Origin: UBA6265 sp964526965
Lineage (GTDB): Bacteria; Chloroflexota; Chloroflexia; Thermomicrobiales; UBA6265
Reading direction: 5' to 3'
DNA length: 34,481 bases
Assembly: GCA_964526965.1 (NCBI GenBank)
Contig: CAZGML010000030.1
Coordinates: 1-34,481 of the forward strand
Position 1 is the first letter of the stretch. The number at the start of each line of letters is the position of its first letter. The translations under genes and the position numbers were made by a program. The notes under the pieces are model-generated. The model made no database searches and was not told where the DNA came from. It worked only from the letters and a program-made list of their open reading frames with translations. Of this stretch, positions 1 to 7,646 are shown one piece after another.

Positions 1-5
1 GTACC

Positions 6-92
6 AAGCCCATATAGCTCAACGGATAGAGCAACCGCCCTCAGGTTCGAAGATGGCGGTAGGCCGTATGTCAGAATCCTGCCTGAGGTACC
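6..92 (+). pseudogene. tRNA-like unit A (decayed tRNA, possibly tRNA-Arg)
   Basis: This unit has the best-preserved D-arm: TAGCTC at 15-20 pairs with GAGC at 28-31. ACCGCC (34-39) pairs with GGCGGT (55-60) across an oversized loop, so there is no recognisable anticodon. The T-arm (about 65-81) has lost its stem pairing. The unit ends GAGGTACC. It is roughly four fifths identical by eye to unit C and the same length. Confidence 0.5.
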
Positions 93-168
93 GACCAATT
101 CACATTAAAGAAAAAGTACAACCACCTTACCCACGGTTGGCCGTGAACCCGAATCCTCTTGCGATACC
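93..168 (+). pseudogene. tRNA-like unit B (most decayed copy)
   Basis: The 5' half (93-119) is not recognisable. From about 119 the order CAACC-ACCTT-...-GGTTGGCCGTGAACCCGAATCCT-...-ATACC follows the 3' half of units A and C, with a CAACC/GGTTG pair in the anticodon-stem position. It is called only because of its position between two clearer copies and this colinearity. Confidence 0.35.
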
Positions 169-255
169 AAACCATATTGATCAGCGAATAGAGCAACCGC
201 CTTCGGATTCAAAGATGGCGATAGGCCGCGGGTTCAAAATCCTGCCTGGGGTACC
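169..255 (+). pseudogene. tRNA-like unit C
   Basis: This 87-bp copy has a mutated D-arm (GATCAGCGAATAGAGC) but a better T-arm than unit A (GCGGG, loop TTCAAAAT, CCTGC: one base too many in the loop). CCGCC (198-202) and GGCGA are separated by a long loop shared with unit A. The long loop was therefore present before the two copies split, or both derive from the same altered template. Confidence 0.5.
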
Positions 256-292
256 TTGACCATATAGCTCATGTGGATAGAGCAACCGCCTT
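256..292 (+). pseudogene. tRNA-like unit D, truncated 5' half
   Basis: The D-arm CATATAGCTCATGTGGATAGAGC is followed by AACCGCC. Similarity stops at about 290, inside the anticodon arm, where unrelated sequence begins. The abrupt loss of similarity marks one end of the array. Confidence 0.45.
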
Positions 293-904
293 TGCAGGCC
301 CACTTGGCTCTGGCTGGTTAACCCAACCGCGACTAGTGGTGTTTCAGGTGATTAATCCATGCTGCCGTGGCTCAGCAGGAGTCACAGCCCTGCTCCTCAA
401 CGTTCCTCGATTTTGGATTGATGACGTTTATCTACATGTCGACAATGAAACACGCATCGAGGCTCGTGAATAAACCGATGCCTCGCCTGTGCCTCAGGTA
501 TGTTCGGTTAATCCGATTCCATCTTTTGTACGTATAAGGCGATGAGGGCTGATTGCATTGCAATGATAGGAGGGCAGCCTGTCGTCCATATGCAATTCGG
601 AGTCCCGATTACGACGCAGACCGGAGTCTATCTCGTGCAACTGATATACAATAAGTGACGTATCACCTGTTCGGCAGCACCTTCTTGAGCTGGTTCATGA
701 CTCTGCGGAACCGAAGCATTCTTCGGTTCCCATCATGATCATGCCGTGGAACTGCTGAGCGAATTCGCCCTCTATCACTCACGTCACCCGGAAGAATATC
801 GATCTCAGGTAAATGAGGTTGAACAGGTTGATCACGCTTTGTCACGCAGCGAAAACCACGGGCTTTTACAGACACAATTGTCACATTAAAGGAGAAATCT
901 GCTC
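293..904. other. Long intergenic region without a convincing gene
   Basis: About 600 bp lie between the tRNA-like array and the first operon. Short open frames exist on both strands, but none has a good ribosome binding site together with a recognisable product. The only clear structure is a perfect hairpin at 707-730. A TACAAT hexamer at 647-652 could be a -10 element for the downstream sulfur operon, but no matching -35 was found. Confidence 0.5.
707..730 (+). other. Perfect 10-bp stem-loop upstream of the sulfur operon
   Basis: GGAACCGAAG (707-716), loop CATT, CTTCGGTTCC (721-730). No T-run follows on either strand, so it is not a classical terminator. It lies 175 bp before the dioxygenase start and could be a leader structure; its function is unknown. 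Confidence 0.4.
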
Positions 905-2272
905 ATGATTAACGATCGCATTTTTACGCCAGGGTTAGCTCAGGTTGCCTACCTGGTTGCGGATGAAGCAGCGAGAAAAGTCGCCGTGATAGACCCGCGA
1001 CGTGATGTCGATGCTTGCATCACCTGGGCCGATGAACGTGACATGCAGATCGTGGCCATCCTGGAAACCCACGTTCATGCTGACTTTGTTTCCGGGGCAC
1101 GTGAGTTGGCTGCTGAAACTGGCGCGCCTATTTATGCAAGTCGACTCGGTGAGCAGGAGTTCAGTCACGAACCCCTCGACGACGGTACGGAGATCACTGT
1201 CGGAAACGTGCGACTTCGCGCAGTGTGGACGCCGGGTCATACTCCCGAGCATATGAGCTTCTTGGCGCTCGATCCGGACCAGGGCGATAAGCCGGTGGCG
1301 ATCTTTACCGGAGACGCTTTGTTCGTAGGCGAAGTTGGTCGTCCGGACCTGCTCGGTGAAAAGGAAACTTTGAAGTTATCTGAGCAGCTCTTTACGACGG
1401 TGAACAAGACATTCCGACAACTGGGTGACGATGTGGTGGTCTACCCCGGACATACCGCAGGCTCGGCTTGCGGCAAGAATATCGGCGACGCCCCATACAC
1501 AACTATTGGTCAGGAAAAGCAGTCGAACTATGCGTTTCAACTCGATGATAAAGATGCGTTCATCGAATCGGTTCTGTCCGGCATGCCTCAACCACCCACC
1601 TACTACCCAACGCTTAAGAAGGTAAACAAGGTCGGTCCGGCATATTTGTCGGAGCTGCCGGCTGGTGAATCACTCTCCACAGAGGAGGTAGCTACTCGTC
1701 AGGAAGCCGGAGCGTTAGTGATTGATACCCGCTCTCCGCAAGAGTTCGGTGCGGGGCATATTCCCGGAGCAGTGTCTGTCGGTGCCGGCCCAAATTTCGC
1801 TGCATGGATGGGCTGGCTGGCCCCTTACGATCGTGAGCTTATCCTGATCGTGGACAGTGAATCGAGCCAGGAGACGTTCGAGCAGGTCCGCACAGAACTT
1901 CGTCGCATCGGGCTCGATACCATTGCCGGATACCTTGAAGGCGGTTTCGAAAGCTGGCGTTCGGAGAATCGAGACATCTCTCACTTGCCACAAATGTCAG
2001 TACAGGATCTGGCCGCCGACCTCGCCAAGCCGGGGAATCATCTGACCGTGCTGGACGTTCGCAGCGATGATGAGTGGCAGAACGGTCATATCTCTGGCGC
2101 CAGGCATCAATTCGTTGGAAAGCTGGCGCAAGGTGCAGAAGCTTCGATCGATAAAAACGAACAGGTGGCAGTCATCTGCGGAAGTGGGTACCGATCTGGC
2201 GTCGCGGCCAGCCTGCTCCTTGCACGTGGATATCACAATCTCATCAATGTCGCAGGGGGTATGGGAGCCTGA
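905..2272 (+). CDS. CstB-like persulfide dioxygenase-rhodanese fusion (MBL fold)
   Basis: This metallo-beta-lactamase-fold enzyme is fused to two rhodanese domains, the layout of CstB-type multidomain persulfide dioxygenases that oxidise low-molecular-weight persulfides to thiosulfate in the cytoplasm. The MBL domain (about 1-245) shows the ETHE1-type iron site: H56-x-H58 with D60, H112 (GHTPEH), D137 (TGDALF) and H183 (YPGH). The middle rhodanese domain (about 260-355) has DSES where the catalytic cysteine loop should be and is probably inactive, as in CstB. The C-terminal domain (about 365-455) has an active-site loop CGSGYRS with C425. The start is supported by AAAGGAG about 9 bases upstream. 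The protein stops right after GGMGA, at a TGA where the family usually has tryptophan. A rhodanese gene follows 83 bp downstream. Confidence 0.88.
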   Translation: MINDRIFTPGLAQVAYLVADEAARKVAVIDPRRDVDACITWADERDMQIVAILETHVHADFVSGARELAAETGAPIYASRLGEQEFSHEPLDDGTEITVGNVRLRAVWTPGHTPEHMSFLALDPDQGDKPVAIFTGDALFVGEVGRPDLLGEKETLKLSEQLFTTVNKTFRQLGDDVVVYPGHTAGSACGKNIGDAPYTTIGQEKQSNYAFQLDDKDAFIESVLSGMPQPPTYYPTLKKVNKVGPAYLSELPAGESLSTEEVATRQEAGALVIDTRSPQEFGAGHIPGAVSVGAGPNFAAWMGWLAPYDRELILIVDSESSQETFEQVRTELRRIGLDTIAGYLEGGFESWRSENRDISHLPQMSVQDLAADLAKPGNHLTVLDVRSDDEWQNGHISGARHQFVGKLAQGAEASIDKNEQVAVICGSGYRSGVAASLLLARGYHNLINVAGGMGA

Positions 2273-2355
2273 ACCGAAGCGCAGCTCCCAATCGAAAGCG
2301 ACTGAGCGGATCGTTAGATTCTATCAGTACGATTCTCTAAAAAGGTACATATACG

Positions 2356-2694
2356 ATGTTGAAACGCTTCTTGAAAAAGAATTCTACCCCGGAAACAGAC
2401 GTTGCCTCCGTTGTGCAAGCGCTAGATGCGAAGTCTGCACAAATTGTGGATGTTCGCGAGCACAACGAGTGGAATGAAGGTCACATTCCAGGTGCGATTC
2501 ACATACCCTTGGGAGAACTTCCTGCAAGACTGGCGGAGCTTGATTCACAACGCCCGGTGATTACCGTGTGTAGAAGCGGCAGGCGAAGCCTCAAAGCCGC
2601 TGAGCAACTTCTGGCAGGAGGCTTCCAGGATGCGAAGAGCCTCGCCGGTGGCATGATTGACTGGACAAAATCCGGTCAGCGGGTAGAGCGGTAA
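2356..2694 (+). CDS. Single-domain rhodanese (sulfurtransferase)
   Basis: This 112-aa rhodanese-like protein should carry sulfane sulfur on C72 in the loop CRSGRRS. It also has the usual VDVRE and GHIPGAIHIP motifs and a C-terminal GGMIDW. The first 13 residues are basic and lack a membrane segment, so it is cytoplasmic. It follows the CstB-like fusion on the same strand and precedes a strong terminator. The two probably form one sulfur-detoxification operon in which this protein moves persulfide sulfur to or from the dioxygenase (inference). The start has an AAAAGG-like site 10-15 bases upstream. Confidence 0.88.
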   Translation: MLKRFLKKNSTPETDVASVVQALDAKSAQIVDVREHNEWNEGHIPGAIHIPLGELPARLAELDSQRPVITVCRSGRRSLKAAEQLLAGGFQDAKSLAGGMIDWTKSGQRVER

Positions 2695-2729
2695 GCAGAC
2701 GTGCCGACAACTCAATTTTGCCATTTGAT

Positions 2730-2770
2730 AACAGGGGCCTCGATCAGACTTGCCGAGGTCCCTGTTCTTT
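2730..2770 (+). terminator. Rho-independent terminator after the rhodanese gene
   Basis: AACAGGGGCCTCG (2730-2742) pairs with CGAGGTCCCTGTT (2754-2766) through 13 bp with one G-T wobble, followed by a short T-rich tract (TTCTTT). It lies 35 bp after the rhodanese stop. It may also serve the converging yetF-like gene. Confidence 0.75.
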
Positions 2771-2860
2771 ACCTGTTTTTCCAGCCCGCATACATCCTCT
2801 CACAGAGCTCCAGTGCCCACTCTGCAGGATAATCGACGAGCGCGTGGTCGTGGCTCACCA

Positions 2861-3388
2861 CTATCTCCTGTCCATACCCTTGACTGATGCCAATGCGGAC
2901 ATTCCTGACTTGCTTCGCTCAACGACTGCCATGGAGCCATCCGTTTCAAGAATCACTGCCCCTACGTCATCCATTGAGGCGATGCCCTGTTGCCGCACAG
3001 CCGCCAACACTTCTTGTTCGACAACCCTTGTACGCTTCATATTCTCATGCAGGAACGCGCCGTCATAGAACAACAGTGTCGGACTGGATTTAACCAACTC
3101 CCCCACTTTTTGTGACCTCACCGACAACCACGTGACGACAAATTGAAGGCTGATCAGGAGAACGAATGCCACAATACCTTCGGCGAGTGCGACATCTTTG
3201 GAAAGAATGACCGTTGCCAGCGTTGAACCAAGCGCAACGGTAACGACCAGGTCGAATGCGTTCATCTTGGATAGGGTGCGTTTGCCTGATACCCGCAGCG
3301 ATATTACGAGGCCAGCGTACGCAAGCGTGCCAATCACAAGTACGCGGATCAATCCACTCCAGTCTTCGAAGAAATTTGTGCTATCCAT
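2861..3388 (-). CDS. DUF421/YetF-family membrane protein
   Basis: The N-terminal part has three predicted membrane segments: about 10-30 (LIRVLVIGTLAYAGLVI), about 45-62 (DLVVTVALGSTLATVIL) and about 68-88. A soluble C-terminal domain of the YetF/YrbG type follows. Family signatures are GKRTLSKMNAFDLVV, the conserved LLFYDGAF and the E-L-AAVRQQGI segment. Members such as B. subtilis YetF are usually over 200 aa, so this one is short at the C-terminus. The biochemical function of the family is not established. The start has GGGAG about 9 bases upstream. It follows thymidine kinase on the same strand after 55 bp and could be co-transcribed. Confidence 0.82.
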   Translation of the reverse strand: MDSTNFFEDWSGLIRVLVIGTLAYAGLVISLRVSGKRTLSKMNAFDLVVTVALGSTLATVILSKDVALAEGIVAFVLLISLQFVVTWLSVRSQKVGELVKSSPTLLFYDGAFLHENMKRTRVVEQEVLAAVRQQGIASMDDVGAVILETDGSMAVVERSKSGMSALASVKGMDRR

Positions 3389-3443
3389 ATCGGTCTGCTC
3401 CCTGGTCTCTTATTGGGACGACTTAACGCGGATCAGATCGCCG

Positions 3444-4019
3444 CTACACCAGCCCGCCCTCTCGGATGTAGCAGGCTCCGCACAGGGAGTCGTATTCCAC
3501 TGCGTCTTCACCCTCTATCGCGACCTGTTGCCCTTCGAATACGTAGGTGCCATTAATGCGTCGAGTATTGAACTCGGCCTGGCTGCCGCAAAAGCACATG
3601 GTTGGAAGTTTCTCGATATTATCGGCGATTTCGAGTAGCCGCGCGCTGCCCGGGAAAAGTTCAGTGCGGAAATCTGCTCGCAGTCCGTAACAAATCACCG
3701 AGATATCCTGCAGTTTCGCCAACTTGTACAGTTGGCTGACTTGCAACGCAGTGAGGAACTGCGCCTCATCCACCAACACACAGGCCACGCCAGGAGATTT
3801 GACAACCTCCGCGGCCAGATCTGTTGTTTCATCGCAATGGATATCTACCGTGCGAGTATGCCCACCACGAGCCTGTACGGTATTCCCGCCCTGGGTATCT
3901 ATCCGGGGTTTAATGACAACGACGCCAAGACCACGCTCTTCATAGTTGTAAGCCGTCTTGATGAGCGTATCACTCTTGCCACTGTTCATGGCGCCGTATT
4001 TGAAATGCAGCTTGGCCAT
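3444..4019 (-). CDS. tdk: Thymidine kinase (type II, TK1-like)
   Basis: It phosphorylates thymidine to dTMP with ATP in the pyrimidine salvage pathway. The P-loop GAMNSGKS lies at residues 9-16, the Walker B/catalytic stretch VDEAQF at 83-88 with E85 as the expected base, and four structural zinc cysteines at C142, C144, C180 and C183. At 191 aa it has the normal length for bacterial type II enzymes. No Shine-Dalgarno sequence is visible. Instead a TAAAAT hexamer ends six bases before the ATG, the arrangement of a leaderless transcript. It is divergent from the flavoprotein gene across 140 bp. Confidence 0.93.
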   Translation of the reverse strand: MAKLHFKYGAMNSGKSDTLIKTAYNYEERGLGVVVIKPRIDTQGGNTVQARGGHTRTVDIHCDETTDLAAEVVKSPGVACVLVDEAQFLTALQVSQLYKLAKLQDISVICYGLRADFRTELFPGSARLLEIADNIEKLPTMCFCGSQAEFNTRRINGTYVFEGQQVAIEGEDAVEYDSLCGACYIREGGLV

Positions 4020-4025
4020 GGGGTG

Positions 4026-4031
4026 ATTTTA
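4026..4031 (-). promoter_or_regulatory. Candidate -10 element for a leaderless thymidine kinase mRNA
   Basis: On the minus strand TAAAAT is followed by six bases (CACCCC) and then the ATG, which would place the transcription start at or next to the start codon. No good -35 hexamer lies 17-18 bases upstream (TGGGAA is the nearest). Confidence 0.45.
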
Positions 4032-4159
4032 GCAGTGTCGCCGCCTGGTTCCCAGACTTCTCACCGTCAATTACCTGCTGGATCCGCGCAGATTTCAGGG
4101 CACGTCAGTTGCGGGCCTCCCTGGCAGGTAAGGCCGCGACAGGCGGCAGGAGAATCGAC

Positions 4160-5560
4160 ATGGCTACTGAACAATTCGACGCAATCGTAATCGGCGCAGG
4201 ACAAGGCGGCGGTCCGATCGCCAGTGCTTTCGCAGCGGACGGACGCAGGACCGCCCTCATCGAACGGGAATACGCCGGTGGTACATGTGTGAACTGGGGC
4301 TGCACGCCAACCAAAACACTCATCGCATCTGGTCGTATGGCGCACCTCGCCAATCGCTCCGAAGACTATGGCGTGAACCCCGGTAACGTCTCCGTCGACA
4401 TGCCAGTTGTACGGCAACGCGCTCGCGCTATCGTCCAGATGTTTCGGGAAGGTAGTCGCAGCAGCATCGAACAGACCGACGGCCTGGAATACATTGAGGG
4501 CGAGGCCAGCTTCACTGGCGATAAAGTGATCAACGTCGCGCTTAACAACGGCGGCAACCGTGAGTTGAGCGCAGAAACGTTTGTTCTCGATGTTGGCAGT
4601 CGCGCCCGACAACTTCCGCTCGACGTTCCAGAGGGCGTGACGTTGCACGACAACCGCACGATCATGGAACTTGGCGAAGTCCCGGAGCATCTGGCAGTGG
4701 TAGGAGCTGGTCCGCTCTCACTGGAATTCGCTCAACTCTTCCGTCGTCTGGGTGCTGAGGTCACCATTCTCAATCGCGGGCCACGTATTCTCTCCGGTGA
4801 GGACCCGGATATCTCCGAGGCAGTTGCAGAAATACTGCGTGGTGAAGGGATCACGATCCTAACTAACACCGAGCCCTCCAAAATCGAGAAATCTGGAGAG
4901 GAGACCGTACTTCATCTCTCAACGGCAAATGGTGGCGATGACTCCGTACGTGCATCTCACGTGCTTGTCGGCATTGGTCGGGTACCCAACACGGATTTGC
5001 TCGACGCGGAGAAGACCGGCCTGGAACTGGATGACAAGGGGCTGATGCCTACGACCAACCGACTGGAGACAAATAAGCCCGGGATCTTTGCGATTGGAGA
5101 TATGCGCCCCGGCCCGAAATTCACGCACATCGCGTACGACGACTTCCGTATTCTCAAGGCAAACCTGATTGATGGCGCTACTCGCACGGTCGACGATCGA
5201 ATCGTCGCGTCGACAACCTACATCGATCCGCAACTGGGTCGGGTTGGCCCCACCGAGACCCAGCTTCGTGAACAAGGAACTCCGTACCTGGTCGCGAAAA
5301 CGCCGATGGAAAGCGTTGCACGAGCACTTGAAACCGATGAAACACGAGGTGTGATGAAGGTGCTGGTGCACGCCGAAACCAAACGTATTCTCGGTGCAGC
5401 GATCCTGGGGATCGAAGGTGGTGAGATCTCCTCCATGCTGCAGATTGCGATGATGGGCGATCTCCCCTACACCGCACTGCAGAATGGCACATTCGCCCAC
5501 CCGACGCTGGCTGAATCGCTCAACAACGTATTCGGCAGCTTGCAGGAACCTGAATCCTAG
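4160..5560 (+). CDS. Mercuric-reductase-like FAD/NAD(P) disulfide oxidoreductase
   Basis: This 466-aa pyridine-nucleotide-disulfide reductase of the dihydrolipoamide dehydrogenase/MerA family is probably cytoplasmic. The FAD site GAGQGGG lies at 12-18 and the redox disulfide C43-VNWG-C48 follows. The NAD(P) site is VGAGPLSLEFAQ near 182, the second FAD motif is FAIGDM, and the C-terminal dimerisation domain ends in HPTLAESL with the usual His-Glu pair. It lacks the C-terminal vicinal cysteines and the N-terminal metal-binding domain of true mercuric reductases, and no mer genes are nearby, so the substrate is unknown. The ATG at 4160 is preceded by AGGAG; the open frame extends upstream without another good site. 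Confidence 0.87.
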   Translation: MATEQFDAIVIGAGQGGGPIASAFAADGRRTALIEREYAGGTCVNWGCTPTKTLIASGRMAHLANRSEDYGVNPGNVSVDMPVVRQRARAIVQMFREGSRSSIEQTDGLEYIEGEASFTGDKVINVALNNGGNRELSAETFVLDVGSRARQLPLDVPEGVTLHDNRTIMELGEVPEHLAVVGAGPLSLEFAQLFRRLGAEVTILNRGPRILSGEDPDISEAVAEILRGEGITILTNTEPSKIEKSGEETVLHLSTANGGDDSVRASHVLVGIGRVPNTDLLDAEKTGLELDDKGLMPTTNRLETNKPGIFAIGDMRPGPKFTHIAYDDFRILKANLIDGATRTVDDRIVASTTYIDPQLGRVGPTETQLREQGTPYLVAKTPMESVARALETDETRGVMKVLVHAETKRILGAAILGIEGGEISSMLQIAMMGDLPYTALQNGTFAHPTLAESLNNVFGSLQEPES

Positions 5561-5606
5561 ATCTTTATCTGATCAGCGAGGAATAAGAACATCGGGGCAT
5601 CTGGAA

Positions 5607-6854
5607 TCAGGTGGCGAGTTTCTCTTTTTCTCCGGCTGCTTCTCTTAGACGCGCGGTCCAGATTCCAATACCAGCAGCGACCAGTGCCGCCAGCCCACCG
5701 ACAAGGAGTGCGACACGAGCGCCGGCGTGCTCACCGACAAATCCCATGATCGGGCCGCCAATGGGTGTCGTGCCAAGGAATGCCATCGTCCAAAAACTCA
5801 TCACGCGACCCTGCATATCGGGTCGCGATGAAAGCTGCACGGTCACGTTTGCCAGCGATGTGAAGTTGATGCTGAAGAAGCCGACAACCAGCATTGCGAT
5901 GACGGCAATGTTGAATGTAGGTGAGATCGATACAAGGATCACCGTGCCGCCGAACATCGCGGCAGATAGCGCAAGCATTTTGCCTGGCCGCCGACTACGA
6001 CCGGCGGTATAGATTCCACCGAAAACGGCGCCAACACCCATTGCGCTGGTGAGAGCTGCGTATCCACCGGCTCCATTATCGAACGTGAACTCTGCCAGTA
6101 GCGGCAACACCACGTTGAACTCGTAGGTAAACGTGCCGATGATAGCCATCATGAGCAACACATTGCGAACCGCTGGTTCATTGCGAACATAGTTCCATCC
6201 GGCAGAGAGCTGGCCCTTGGTACGCCGCGACATCGGCGCGGGCTGGAGTTCCTCGACGCGCATCCTCGTAAGCTGGACCAGAACGCTGGAGTACGCAAGC
6301 CCGCCAACAACAAAGCTCAGGCCAAGTCCCACCGTGGAGGCCAAAACACCGGCCAGCGCGGGCCCAACAATGCGGGCGAGGTTCATGGTCATGGAGTTCA
6401 GCGAAACTGCGTTGGTAAGGTGATCGCTCCCGACCATTTCACGTACAAAGGTTTGCCGTGTCGGATTATCCAGCACCCTGATCAGGCCGTTGAGAACAGC
6501 CGCAACAAACACCATCCACAGCCGGATTTCGTCGGTAATGACCAACAGGCCAATGGAGACCCCCATGATCATATGTGCAGACTGGGTTACGAAGAGGATT
6601 TTCCGCTTGGGAAAGCGATCTACCAGCACGCCGCCTGCAGGACCGAGCAAGAGTATCGGCAGCATCTGCAGGGCCATCACAATACCGAGTTGCGTACCCG
6701 AACCGGTAAGTTGCAACACGAGGAGCCCCTGCGCAACAGAGATCATCCAGTGGCCAGACATAGAAATTGCCTGGCCGAAGAAGTACATGCGGTAGTTGTA
6801 GATGGTTAGGGAATCAAATGTGCGTCGAAGAAATCGGGCGGTCCATGCGTTCAT
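5607..6854 (-). CDS. Major facilitator superfamily exporter (EntS/MFS_3-like)
   Basis: This integral membrane protein of about 415 aa has some 10-12 hydrophobic segments. The intracellular loop between helices 2 and 3 has the MFS motif GVLVDRFPKRK. The N-terminus (YNYRMYFFGQAISMSG) matches the MFS_3/EntS subgroup of drug or siderophore exporters. Proton-driven efflux is expected; the substrate cannot be read. The ATG at 6854 has GCAGGAA about 10 bases upstream and is preferred over a TTG 48 bases further out that has no binding site. It converges on the flavoprotein gene with a 46-bp gap. Confidence 0.85.
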   Translation of the reverse strand: MNAWTARFLRRTFDSLTIYNYRMYFFGQAISMSGHWMISVAQGLLVLQLTGSGTQLGIVMALQMLPILLLGPAGGVLVDRFPKRKILFVTQSAHMIMGVSIGLLVITDEIRLWMVFVAAVLNGLIRVLDNPTRQTFVREMVGSDHLTNAVSLNSMTMNLARIVGPALAGVLASTVGLGLSFVVGGLAYSSVLVQLTRMRVEELQPAPMSRRTKGQLSAGWNYVRNEPAVRNVLLMMAIIGTFTYEFNVVLPLLAEFTFDNGAGGYAALTSAMGVGAVFGGIYTAGRSRRPGKMLALSAAMFGGTVILVSISPTFNIAVIAMLVVGFFSINFTSLANVTVQLSSRPDMQGRVMSFWTMAFLGTTPIGGPIMGFVGEHAGARVALLVGGLAALVAAGIGIWTARLREAAGEKEKLAT

Positions 6855-6992
6855 GCGACGTATGTTCCTGCCATTGAAAATCCTCTCTGTCAGCTCCCGC
6901 AAATAGCTCTGTCGGGGCTGCTCACAATGCTATACACCGTACTGCGAGTTACGGATTGGCGCAACAGAAGCGCGGCCGTGATTGAGACATGG

Positions 6993-7559
6993 TTATTTCG
7001 GCCAGGTACGATCAAACAACTCTGGGTAGTGGACGACGTATCCGTCCTCGTCAACAGTCATCGGGTACTTTTCATTGCTGCCTGGTACGGAGAGCTCCAA
7101 CGTGGATGTATCGGGCCGATGATAATGCTGCTCAACCACCTGCAGCCTGGGCTCTGGCAGCGCGATGTATGCAAGCCGGATATCGTGGTGCGACCCCGTT
7201 TCCATGCCGATTCGGTTTAGCGGCAATGTGTTCGTAAGCGGCGACCACTGAATATCCACGTCCAGAATGCCATCGAGCTCGGGGATGTGCTGCTCGTCGG
7301 CATCGAACCAGCGGCCATCTCCTTCGGAGAGGAGATGGATTCCCTGCATGGAGCCGGGTTCTGATTCCAGCATGAACCGAAGCTCCAGCGTGCGCCACTC
7401 TTTATCAACTACGAGTGTGTACCCGCCGCGGAGTACTTGCCCATTCGCTTCCCGGGCCAGGATGCTATCGAACACCGTCCAGCCCGGATGCTCGGTAATA
7501 ACGCGTACATGCTCCCAACCGGGAGCCTCCAGGTGTTGCCAAATGAGTTCAGAGGTCAT
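6993..7559 (-). CDS. Putative glycolipid-binding domain protein (PF06475-like)
   Basis: This 188-aa soluble protein has no signal peptide. The pattern W-R-TLELRFML early, then WSPLTNTLPLNRIGM and the closing stretch IALPEPRLQVVEQHYHR are typical of the putative glycolipid-binding family (formerly DUF1089, PA1994-like fold). The family relates structurally to lipoprotein-localisation proteins and its physiological role is unproven. The start has GGAG six bases upstream. It lies 138 bp before the MFS gene on the same strand and could be co-transcribed with it. Confidence 0.72.
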   Translation of the reverse strand: MTSELIWQHLEAPGWEHVRVITEHPGWTVFDSILAREANGQVLRGGYTLVVDKEWRTLELRFMLESEPGSMQGIHLLSEGDGRWFDADEQHIPELDGILDVDIQWSPLTNTLPLNRIGMETGSHHDIRLAYIALPEPRLQVVEQHYHRPDTSTLELSVPGSNEKYPMTVDEDGYVVHYPELFDRTWPK

Positions 7560-7584
7560 GATTTCTCCAACTGTGTCATTAAAC

Positions 7585-7617
7585 CGGACCAGGCGCTTAA
7601 GAGCCGCGCCTGGTCCG
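7585..7617 (-). terminator. Terminator hairpin after the SH3b protein gene
   Basis: CGGACCAGGCGC (7585-7596) and GCGCCTGGTCCG (7606-7617) form a perfect 12-bp stem with a 9-nt loop. On the minus strand a short GTTTAAT tail follows. It lies 30 bp after the stop of the SH3b protein and just before the next gene. Confidence 0.65.
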
Positions 7618-7646
7618 CTCTCGTATTCAATTAGGGTACCTCGTGG

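Larger units (their letters stand above)
1..292 (+). repeat. Head-to-tail array of four degenerate tRNA-like units
   Basis: Four tRNA-like units follow one another. Their junctions are marked by GTACC at 1-5, 88-92 and 251-255 and by ATACC at 164-168, giving periods of 87, 76 and 87 bp. Units keep a recognisable D-arm (TAGCTCAACGGATAGAGC in the first), an anticodon-stem-like pair ACCGCC/GGCGGT and a T-arm-like TTCAAAATCC. No unit folds as a normal cloverleaf: the anticodon loop is about 14-15 nt instead of 7, and the acceptor arms pair poorly. The wording resembles bacterial tRNA-Arg genes. GTACC at base 1 may be the 3' end of an intact tRNA just outside the window, which is inference. Confidence 0.6.

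Noticed and set aside
273..473. 66-aa rightward frame starting inside the truncated tRNA-like unit
   Set aside because: It begins in tRNA-derived sequence and has no ribosome binding site or recognisable domain.
663..884. 73-aa leftward frame in the first long intergenic region
   Set aside because: Composition looks like a random Arg-rich shadow, with no ribosome binding site or motif.
746..889. A 47-codon GTG-start frame just before the CstB-like gene, whose TAA overlaps the ribosome binding site
   Set aside because: The stop/RBS overlap is suggestive, but there is no ribosome binding site of its own, no family match, and the frame may be chance. It could be the tail of a decayed gene.
2305..2477. 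Idea that TGA is read as tryptophan throughout this genome
   Set aside because: Several full-length genes here (for example the CstB-like fusion's neighbours, the DAO-LLM region and the ABC genes) end at TGA exactly where their families end, so a code change is not supported by one site.
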